NCBI RefSeq assembly: GCF_003846445.2
Contig: NZ_CP030139.2
Span: forward strand, 558,001-622,000
Length of the DNA stretch: 64,000 bases
Direction: 5' to 3'
Source: Synechococcus elongatus PCC 11801
GTDB taxonomy: Bacteria > Cyanobacteriota > Cyanobacteriia > Synechococcales > Synechococcaceae
Shown here: piece by piece, positions 59,201 through 64,000 of the stretch
Layout: each line of letters begins with the position of its first letter
Numbering within the stretch: position 1 is the stretch's first letter
Notes under the pieces: model-generated
Databases searched by the model: none
Told to the model about the DNA's origin: nothing
What the model saw: only the letters and a program-made list of their open reading frames with translations
Position numbers and translations under genes: made by a program

Positions 59201-59296
59201 GAGCAACCGCTATCCCACGCTTCCACGAAGATTCAGCCTTGGCAAATCGCCAGTTTTGAGTTGCAGACAAATGAGGAGGGTGAGGCCAAGGGTTGA
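56240..59296 (+). CDS. Alpha-mannosidase-type glycoside hydrolase, GH38
   Basis: The protein of about 1,018 residues has the GH38 catalytic domain: zinc-binding HAHLDLAWLWPVAETW, the nucleophile block LPDSFGFCWQLPQLLQQAG and GVGDHGGGPTRDML. It is preceded by an N-terminal beta-sandwich (ARGQQTYWLACCWTIPD, EAAEVYVDGQLVQTGDLFD) and followed by the mannosidase C-terminal beta domains (LKLETTIDWQQRHELLKVAFP). It should remove alpha-mannose from glycans, in the cytoplasm as no signal peptide is seen. GTG 56240 is preferred over TTG 56120, which overlaps the divergent gene; the exact start is uncertain. Confidence 0.88.
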   Translation: MKADSAAIAALVTLLRRQTEVDLQPQWRIAPTTVQSEDCLIAQGFETWPIAERNEKQHIAWARGQQTYWLACCWTIPDRCDRWPIAGMALRLALTWWAEAAEVYVDGQLVQTGDLFDCSSRVLLREAAQPSDRIQLLLRLVSPGHDDGALVRSQLIFESSSALPEPSFLGQELAVVASFTEQLQPDLLPKLEAIAQSFTNLDCSQADAPNQLAALRDQLAAIAAPIPDRRVTLLGHAHLDLAWLWPVAETWEAAQRTFESVLKLQAEFPELTFGHSTPALYQWIEEHRPDLFAAIQDQIAAGRWEVNAGPWVEPELNLVSAESLVRQLLYGQRYSAKTLGVQNRVAWLPDSFGFCWQLPQLLQQAGIDTFVTQKLRWNDSTQFPHGLFRWRSPDGSEVLALMSASIGTGIDPEAIANYSWEWEQQTGLSEALWLPGVGDHGGGPTRDMLEQARRWQQSPCFPELQFDTLTAYLDRLGDRDRLPVWDNELYLEFHRGCYTSHADQKAYNRQAETALYSAEVWASFASLLTGTDYPQADLEAAWKATLFNQFHDILPGSAIPEVYADADPEWQQAIATAAQVTATAMQAIAAQISWPSAPSPTAEPLLVFNDLPHDRTAVLAIDGHWRLFDLAGQELLSQFTPTQTLVAVTVTGIGWLGLWREPAIATLPTIDPSVPLALANDWLQATIDPRTGDLQQLRDRQEQSLLDGQGNQFQRFQDQGQYWDAWNIDPAYEQHPLEAPELQSLTWLEQGPLRWRLRRVLRCDRSTITQDYVLTTSDPWLKLETTIDWQQRHELLKVAFPTTVTASAATYEMAAGAIARSTQPKTPEEAAQWEVPALRWADLSDEQGGLAVLNDCKYGYDCRDRQLRLTLLRGSTWPDPQADLGQHQFAYALYPHPESWQTAGVASLARDFNQPLRVQPVRSGQGSLHPNQKLLSWKTDQLLPLAIKRSEDGDRWLLRCYEATGQTAQLELTGDRAWQLGTRLDGLEQPLSHASTKIQPWQIASFELQTNEEGEAKG

Positions 59297-59340
59297 GCCG
59301 CTGGTGAGAGACGGAATACCTGGGCAGAATCAACGCCGAC

Positions 59341-59368
59341 AAAAATCCCCGCTGTTATTGGCGGGGAT
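59341..59368 (-). terminator. Terminator between psbY and the GH38 gene
   Basis: On the minus strand ATCCCCGC-CAATAACA-GCGGGGAT is followed by TTTTTG: a perfect 8-base stem and T-run just after the psbY stop codon. It also lies 45 bases after the convergent GH38 stop and may serve both. Confidence 0.88.
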
Positions 59369-59391
59369 CATGAGCTTCCGTCGCGGAGGGA

Positions 59392-59514
59392 TTAAGCTTG
59401 GTCGCCTTTCAGAGCGCGGTTGAGCTGATCCAACGCTGCTTTGCCGATGTTGAACACTGCCCAGCCAGCTGCCAATAGAATCGGAGCTAGGACAACAATT
59501 AAACGCCAGTCCAT
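59392..59514 (-). CDS. psbY: Photosystem II protein Y
   Basis: The 40-residue product is [20 protein letters not shown] followed by [20 protein letters not shown]. The DWR start, single membrane helix and FNIxxAALxQL tail identify PsbY, a peripheral small subunit of photosystem II near cytochrome b559. A good ribosome binding site (TTAGGAGAG) precedes the ATG. It is monocistronic and ends at a clear terminator. Confidence 0.95.
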   Translation of the reverse strand: MDWRLIVVLAPILLAAGWAVFNIGKAALDQLNRALKGDQA

Positions 59515-59560
59515 CTCAACTCTCCTAAGGTATTTGCGCGATCGCGCAGACTTTCCTTAA

Positions 59561-60109
59561 TCATTGTGCGGATTCCGATCCTTTTTCGCTAGTCTTGACG
59601 CCCTGTCGTTGGGCGTGGGCTTCAGCCAAAGCAACATAGTGCTGGGCGTGCTGACGCAGATCAGCGATCTCCGTTTCACTCAGGGAACGCACAACCTTGG
59701 CCGGGACTCCCATCGCGAGGCTGCCAGCCGGAATTGATTTGGTGACGACAGCACCCGCCCCAACAATGCTGCCAGCCCCAATCTGGACACCATTGAGAAT
59801 GATGGCTCCGATCCCAATCAAGCTGCCAGCGCCAATCTGAGCCGAGTGAATGACTGCACGGTGGCCAACAGTGACCTCCGCTTCCAGGATCGTGGGCTGT
59901 CCGGGGTCGCCGTGAAGAACAGCTCCATCTTGGACGTTGCTGTCGCGGCCGATGACAATGCGCTCGACATCGCCCCGCAGAACGGCAGTTGGCCAAATGC
60001 TGACGCCTTCCTCGAGAACGACATCTCCGCAGATCACAGCACTCCCGGCAATGTAAGTTGCTCGCTGACAGTCGGGTTCGCCCCAAGCCCGATCGCCAAA
60101 TGCAGTCAT
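59561..60109 (-). CDS. Gamma-carbonic-anhydrase-like hexapeptide-repeat protein
   Basis: The 182-residue left-handed beta-helix protein is of the YrdA/PaaY/CaiE and CcmM-N group, built of hexapeptide repeats (IGAGSLIGIGAIILNGVQIGAGSIVGAGAVV). The three zinc-ligand histidines of gamma-carbonic anhydrases are present: H66 in GAVLHGD, H83 in TVGHRA and H88 in VIHSA. Activity is not assured, since many members with the ligands are inactive as anhydrases. It would be a soluble trimer. It is a separate gene from the beta-type enzyme at 24591. Start ATG 60109. Confidence 0.87.
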   Translation of the reverse strand: MTAFGDRAWGEPDCQRATYIAGSAVICGDVVLEEGVSIWPTAVLRGDVERIVIGRDSNVQDGAVLHGDPGQPTILEAEVTVGHRAVIHSAQIGAGSLIGIGAIILNGVQIGAGSIVGAGAVVTKSIPAGSLAMGVPAKVVRSLSETEIADLRQHAQHYVALAEAHAQRQGVKTSEKGSESAQ

Positions 60110-60272
60110 GGTCTCACTCTCCTCTGGAGTCTGTGTAGGTCGTTGCCATTGTCAGCTGTGAGGTGTGCAGCCTTGATAGAACCCTACAAATTGAAAGCCT
60201 TGCTGAAGAGCCCACTGCCGCCCGCGATCGCTCGCTAAAATGTCGGCCTAGAACTGCCCGCAAGGATCTCGA

Positions 60273-60782
60273 ATGGTCTACTCGGCCGCCCAGTATCCTC
60301 TCTTTGGTGCCGAGATCAGCTGCCCGCACTGTCGGCAGACTATTCCTGCTCTAACGCTCACCGATTCCTATCTTTGCAATCGGCACGGTGCTTTCGAGGC
60401 CAATCCCCAAACGGGCGAACTGACTCACTTGCAGTCTGGACGGATCTGGCGGCGCTGGGATGAGCAATGGCATCGCCAGCATACCCATCCCGATGGTTTG
60501 CGGTTTGAAATTCACGAAGCCCTCGATCGCCTGTTTAGCCAAGGGCAACATGCTGTACGAATTACGATCGCCGTGCGCTATCGCGAGTTGCTGCGCAGCT
60601 ACTGGCAGCGATCGGGCAGCTTTGGCAGTGCTTCGGTCGCCGGCGAGCACCGTATCTATGGTCTCCCCGTACAGTTCAGCCCTGCACCCGAGGAAGATCC
60701 TTGCTGGGCAGTGATCAATTTTCAACTGGAGTCAAAAGACGGAACCTTGATGCGCTATCCCCATTTCCGGCTGTTTGATTGA
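60273..60782 (+). CDS. TIGR02652-type cyanobacterial protein with CxxC zinc-finger start
   Basis: The 169-residue protein has an N-terminal CPHC pair (residues 18-21, AEISCPHCRQTIPAL) and a further Cys (C35) followed by NRHG, suggesting a small zinc site. A domain with SGRIWRRWDEQWHRQHTHPDGLRFEIHEALDRLF and ITIAVRYRELL follows. I recall this as the TIGR02652 family, restricted to cyanobacteria and of unknown function. Start ATG 60273. It lies 126 bases before leuB, so co-transcription is possible but unproven. Confidence 0.8.
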   Translation: MVYSAAQYPLFGAEISCPHCRQTIPALTLTDSYLCNRHGAFEANPQTGELTHLQSGRIWRRWDEQWHRQHTHPDGLRFEIHEALDRLFSQGQHAVRITIAVRYRELLRSYWQRSGSFGSASVAGEHRIYGLPVQFSPAPEEDPCWAVINFQLESKDGTLMRYPHFRLFD

Positions 60783-60907
60783 CCACAGTCGTCCCCTCTA
60801 GGGTGTTGGGGAACACCGCCTAGCTCTCCGATCGCTCTGACCCTGATTTTGAGTGAGAGGGAAAGCCTTCTAGTACAGTGAAAATCGCTGACTTCAGGCG
60901 ATCGCTC

Positions 60908-62005
60908 ATGACCCGCACCTACCGCATCACCTTGCTTCCTGGCGATGGCATTGGCCCCGAAATCATGGCGGTGACTGTCGAGATTCTGCGGGCGATCGGT
61001 CGCCAGTTTGATCTGGCATTTGAGTTTCAAGAAGCTCTGATTGGTGGCTCAGCGATCGATGCCACCGGAGAACCCTTGCCAGAGGCAACTCTGGCAACCT
61101 GTCGCAACAGCGATGCGGTGCTCTTGGCGGCGATCGGTGGCTACAAGTGGGATTCGCTCCCGCGATCGCAGCGTCCAGAAACCGGTCTGCTGGGACTGCG
61201 GGCTGGCCTCGGCTTATTTGCCAATCTTCGACCCGCAGCAATTCTGCCGCAGTTGGTCGATGCTTCCTCTCTCAAACGCGAGGTGATTGAGGGCGTCGAT
61301 CTGATGGTGGTGCGGGAACTGACCGGCGGCATCTACTTTGGGGAGCCCAAGGGATGCTTTGCCGATGAGCAAGGACGTCAGCGTGCTTTCAACACCATGG
61401 TCTATCGCGAGGACGAAATCGATCGCATTGGTCGGGTAGCCTTTGACATTGCTCGCAAACGGGGTAAGCGGCTCTGCTCAGTGGATAAGGCAAATGTGTT
61501 GGAGGTCTCTCAACTCTGGCGCGATCGGATGACGCTGCTGAGCAGTGAGTATGCCGATGTCGAACTGAGTCACCTCTACGTCGATAACGCGGCGATGCAG
61601 CTGGTGCGCTGGCCCAAGCAGTTCGACACCATCGTCACGAGCAATCTGTTTGGCGACATCCTCTCGGACATTGCCGCCATGCTGACGGGCAGCATTGGCA
61701 TGTTGCCCTCTGCCAGCTTGGGAGCAGAAGGGCCAGGTGTCTTCGAGCCAGTGCATGGTTCCGCACCGGATATTGCCGGTCAAGATAAGGCCAATCCCTT
61801 GGCTCAGGTCTTGAGTGCGGCCATGATGCTGCGCTATGGCTTGGATGAGCCCGAAGCCGCTACTCGCATTGAGGCTGCGGTCAATCAAGTGCTTGATCAG
61901 GGCTACCGCACTGGCGATTTGTATGCCGAGGGCATGACGCTGGTGGGCTGTAAGGCCATGGGGGATGCCTTGCTCGCAGCCTTGGAGTCTCCCATCCCTG
62001 CCTAG
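60908..62005 (+). CDS. leuB: 3-isopropylmalate dehydrogenase
   Basis: The 365-residue NAD-dependent enzyme oxidises and decarboxylates 3-isopropylmalate in leucine synthesis. Motifs: [33 protein letters not shown], the substrate-contacting [15 protein letters not shown], and [20 protein letters not shown], ending with [17 protein letters not shown] 60908 begins ten codons after a GTG at 60878 that would add KIADFRRSL; the shorter start fits the family. It is followed by a hairpin terminator at 62019-62044. Confidence 0.95.
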   Translation: MTRTYRITLLPGDGIGPEIMAVTVEILRAIGRQFDLAFEFQEALIGGSAIDATGEPLPEATLATCRNSDAVLLAAIGGYKWDSLPRSQRPETGLLGLRAGLGLFANLRPAAILPQLVDASSLKREVIEGVDLMVVRELTGGIYFGEPKGCFADEQGRQRAFNTMVYREDEIDRIGRVAFDIARKRGKRLCSVDKANVLEVSQLWRDRMTLLSSEYADVELSHLYVDNAAMQLVRWPKQFDTIVTSNLFGDILSDIAAMLTGSIGMLPSASLGAEGPGVFEPVHGSAPDIAGQDKANPLAQVLSAAMMLRYGLDEPEAATRIEAAVNQVLDQGYRTGDLYAEGMTLVGCKAMGDALLAALESPIPA

Positions 62006-62018
62006 GCACCACCACTCA

Positions 62019-62044
62019 GTCCCCGCAAACGCCTCGGCGGGGAC
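62019..62044 (+). terminator. leuB terminator candidate
   Basis: A perfect 8-base stem (GTCCCCGC / GCGGGGAC) with a 10-base loop lies 14 bases after the leuB stop and is followed by TTCTACTC, a weak T-tract. Confidence 0.7.
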
Positions 62045-62586
62045 TTCTACTCAATTTTCAATAGCGCAGCATTTGAGCCAATCAACCGGCTGAGGCTGCA
62101 CAACTGGGAACGAAGACAAACTGAGGCGCGATCGTGCCTACTGATCTCCTTCCAGCACCCCAAAAACTCCGAGAGCTGCTCGGTTGGTTGGGTCGGGGTC
62201 GCAGTGATGCTGTTTTTGGAGAAGATCGCGTCAATTTTAGTTTTTCTACTGCAATTGCTGGGTTAAATTGGTCAGTTTCCTGATCTTGTCTTCGGTTGAC
62301 ATACTAAATCAATGCCAACAGCAACCTATTGAGGACAGAGCACTTGCATCCAGACCATTCCAAGGAGAGGGTTGCAATATCACCATCAACTTGCAAGAGA
62401 GCCACCAACACATGGAGCTTTCGATCACTCACAATCAAGCTTCCGATTTGTTGTAAGGCAGCCAGCTCAGCGCTAGGGCGGTGCGATCGCTGAAACAGAC
62501 CATACAAGATAGCCACGCAGCAGGCAAAGAAGATGATTCTGTTTTACAATCAAGCCCAATTTCAGTGATGGTTGTTTGATAGCTAA
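62045..62586. other. Long region without a convincing full gene, before glycosyltransferase genes
   Basis: Apart from the 49-residue frame at 62134, nothing coding is supported. One HIP1 occurs at about 62482. Composition becomes A/T-richer toward the next gene, suggesting the edge of a different genomic segment. Confidence 0.35.
62134..62283 (+). CDS. Possible truncated gene fragment (49 aa)
   Basis: A GTG-started frame reads PTDLLPAPQKLRELLGWLGRG, then SDAVFGEDRVNFSFSTAIAGLNWSVS, and stops. The first 30 residues look like the natural N terminus of a protein, while the end changes character, suggesting truncation. No family is recognised. It may be noise. Confidence 0.3.
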   Translation: MPTDLLPAPQKLRELLGWLGRGRSDAVFGEDRVNFSFSTAIAGLNWSVS

Positions 62587-63360
62587 ATGGGCAAAAATGT
62601 AATTCTTTCAGCAGTTGTAGGCTATTCTTACGACAAAGTAGATCTGTTCCTATCCTCTGCATTACGTAACACATCTGCAGATGTTATTTTGATAGCATCA
62701 AAAACTTCACCTCAGCTTCGCCACCAATTACTGAGTTCGCCACGAGTGAAATTAGTGACTATTGATTTCCAGGGCGAACTAACTGAGATGGTATTTCGAC
62801 GCTTCTTTATTGCCAAAGAGATTTTGGCAAAAATTGAAGCAGATGAGGTGCTACTTAGCGATGCACGTGATGTCTATTTTCAATCTGATCCATTTGGTAT
62901 AGAGGGAATTGTTTTTGCAGAAGAGCCTCAACTCATTGCAAGCTGCCAAGTGAATAGCAGTTGGGTCAAGAAATACTTAGGAGAAGATGAGTATCAAATA
63001 ATCTCTTCAAATCCTGTTCTCTGTGCTGGCACAATTTTGGGTGAGAGACTAGAGCTCATTAGCTTTCTTGAGCACTTTACACAAAAAATGTCCAGCTTAC
63101 GATCGCGGCAAACTGACTTAGCTTGGGGTGTTGACCAAGCCTGCCTCAACAGTATGGTGTGGAACACCCACTCAAATCCAACTTATAAAACTTCTAGAAA
63201 CTACCAAGGCTTTGCACTAACACTCTTCCATGAACAGTCATTTTTGATCAATGCAGAGGGACGGCTGATCAATCGCGATCGCAGCATCATTCCAGTCATT
63301 CATCAATACGATCGCTTCCCTTGGTTAGCGCAGCATCTCCGCACATTTATCCCATCCTAG
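62587..63360 (+). CDS. Glycosyltransferase-like protein (DxD-type)
   Basis: The 257-residue protein has features of GT-A family enzymes: a nucleotide-binding start (NVILSAVVGYSYDKVDLFLSSAL), a middle DARDVYFQSDPF motif where D-x-D would coordinate the sugar nucleotide metal, and a C-terminal VIHQYDRFPWL segment with a His as found in related families. Similar proteins in cyanobacteria are annotated as glycosyltransferases or as hypothetical. The gene is A/T-rich and has few HIP1 sites, which fits surface-polysaccharide genes that move between strains. No signal peptide is visible. Confidence 0.65.
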   Translation: MGKNVILSAVVGYSYDKVDLFLSSALRNTSADVILIASKTSPQLRHQLLSSPRVKLVTIDFQGELTEMVFRRFFIAKEILAKIEADEVLLSDARDVYFQSDPFGIEGIVFAEEPQLIASCQVNSSWVKKYLGEDEYQIISSNPVLCAGTILGERLELISFLEHFTQKMSSLRSRQTDLAWGVDQACLNSMVWNTHSNPTYKTSRNYQGFALTLFHEQSFLINAEGRLINRDRSIIPVIHQYDRFPWLAQHLRTFIPS

Positions 63361-63518
63361 GCTGCGTTGTGACTCTCAACTTTTCAGCCACTTTCGCTTT
63401 TTAGTCGGGTAAGAGTTGAGCCAAGCAGATGTAGCGCCAACTCGCAGTATCATGCCGCAAGGCCCTTGGGCACTTGTTGGCGGCTCTCTTCGGACTTTTC
63501 CTTTCGTCACGCATCGGC

Positions 63519-64000
63519 ATGAATCTGCTGTTCATTCACCAAAATTTTCCTGGCCAGTGGAAGCACCTTGCTCCAGCGATGGCTGCCTTACCCAACTACC
63601 GAGCAGTAGCCTTGGCGATGCACGATCGCCCCATCCATGCACCGGGGGTAGAGGTCCGGCGCTACAAAGCGAAGCGAAGCAGCACACCCAACATTCATCC
63701 TTGGAGTGTTGACTTCGAAAGCCAGATGATTCGGGGTGAATCCTGTGCTGATGCTTGCATTCAGTTACGCAATGAGGGCTTTATCCCGGATGTGATTTGT
63801 GCACACCCAGGCTGGGGTGAAGCGCTATTCCTCAAAGATGTATGGCCTAAGGTCAAGATTCTGGGCTATCACGAGTTTCACTACCACAAGGATGCCTCGA
63901 GTTTCGATCGTGAGTTCGTGGCACCTCCTTCCTGGCAGGATGCTTGTCGTTTGCGAACTAAAAATGCTTCTTTTTTGCTGGGCTACGAAGATATTGACTG
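63519..64000 (+). CDS. GT4-type glycosyltransferase, 5' part (cut by window end)
   Basis: The frame from ATG 63519 is open to the window edge (160 residues). It begins MNLLFIHQNFPGQWKHLAPA and continues ...PDVICAHPGWGEALFLKDVWPKVKILGYHEFHYHKDASSFDREF. The HQNFPGQ start and HPGWGE motif identify the acceptor domain of a GT4-like family common in polysaccharide clusters. The C-terminal nucleotide-sugar domain lies outside the window. It starts about 160 bases after the preceding glycosyltransferase-like gene on the same strand, so a surface-sugar locus probably continues to the right. Confidence 0.85.
   Translation, partial: MNLLFIHQNFPGQWKHLAPAMAALPNYRAVALAMHDRPIHAPGVEVRRYKAKRSSTPNIHPWSVDFESQMIRGESCADACIQLRNEGFIPDVICAHPGWGEALFLKDVWPKVKILGYHEFHYHKDASSFDREFVAPPSWQDACRLRTKNASFLLGYEDID

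Noticed and set aside
62268-62456. 62-codon frame before the glycosyltransferase genes
   Set aside because: No ribosome binding site, no conservation that I can recognise, and a random-looking translation.
1-64000. tRNA, rRNA, CRISPR arrays, integrase or intact insertion sequences
   Set aside because: I looked for T-arm consensus sequences, regularly spaced repeats and transposase-like frames and found none that hold up.

Overview
The window is cyanobacterial chromosome, most like Synechococcus elongatus (PCC 7942/6301 group). The octamer GCGATCGC (HIP1), typical of such genomes, recurs through nearly all coding and non-coding sequence. Small photosystem II genes (psbI, psbY), the cyanobacterial form of rpoZ, DUF1818, DUF3769 and TIGR02652 proteins, and the icd-glcE-glcF order agree with this. 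No rRNA, tRNA, CRISPR array or intact transposase was seen.

Layout. 0-6 kb: deoC-like, recO and an MFS carrier in one overlapping run, then a glycosyltransferase, fur and a DUF697 GTPase. 6-16.7 kb: an aquaporin in HIP1-free sequence, a GMC oxidoreductase, an SDR, two large glucosidase/debranching genes and a ClC channel. 16.8-21.5 kb: glycolate dehydrogenase subunits behind icd. 21.5-30.9 kb: small genes with strong terminators, a HEAT protein, then a sulfur-oriented group: thiosulfate/sulfate-binding protein, beta-carbonic anhydrase, catalase-like protein, MgtC, ChrA, cysteine synthase and gamma-glutamyltransferase. Several of these match, by family, the sulfur-regulated srp genes known from a PCC 7942 plasmid.

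30.9-34.6 kb is a decaying accessory patch. It holds an intact HigBA pair, a thermonuclease fragment, a Tat-exported acetamidase/formamidase in 2.2 kb without HIP1, a hairpin element, VapB with a truncated VapC, and the 3' end of a metA gene. 34.8-39.2 kb is a five-gene run (DUF4242, acyl-CoA-dehydrogenase-like, ABC ATPase, lipoprotein, permease) that looks like uptake and use of a small, perhaps sulfur-containing, organic compound.

39.4-64 kb returns to core genes: a carotenoid-isomerase-like enzyme, lspA-bioY, a kinase-less KdpD, a thioredoxin-fold protein, rpoZ, a second DUF697 GTPase, a PD-(D/E)XK-type protein, oligopeptidase, a DUF3769 outer-membrane protein, psbI, a GH38 mannosidase, psbY, a gamma-carbonic-anhydrase-like protein and leuB. 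It ends in two glycosyltransferase-type genes, the last cut by the window edge.

The most notable single observation is that the DeoC homologue at the left end has replaced all three classical catalytic residues (Asp to Asn, Lys to Gln, Lys to His) while keeping an intact frame and fold signature.
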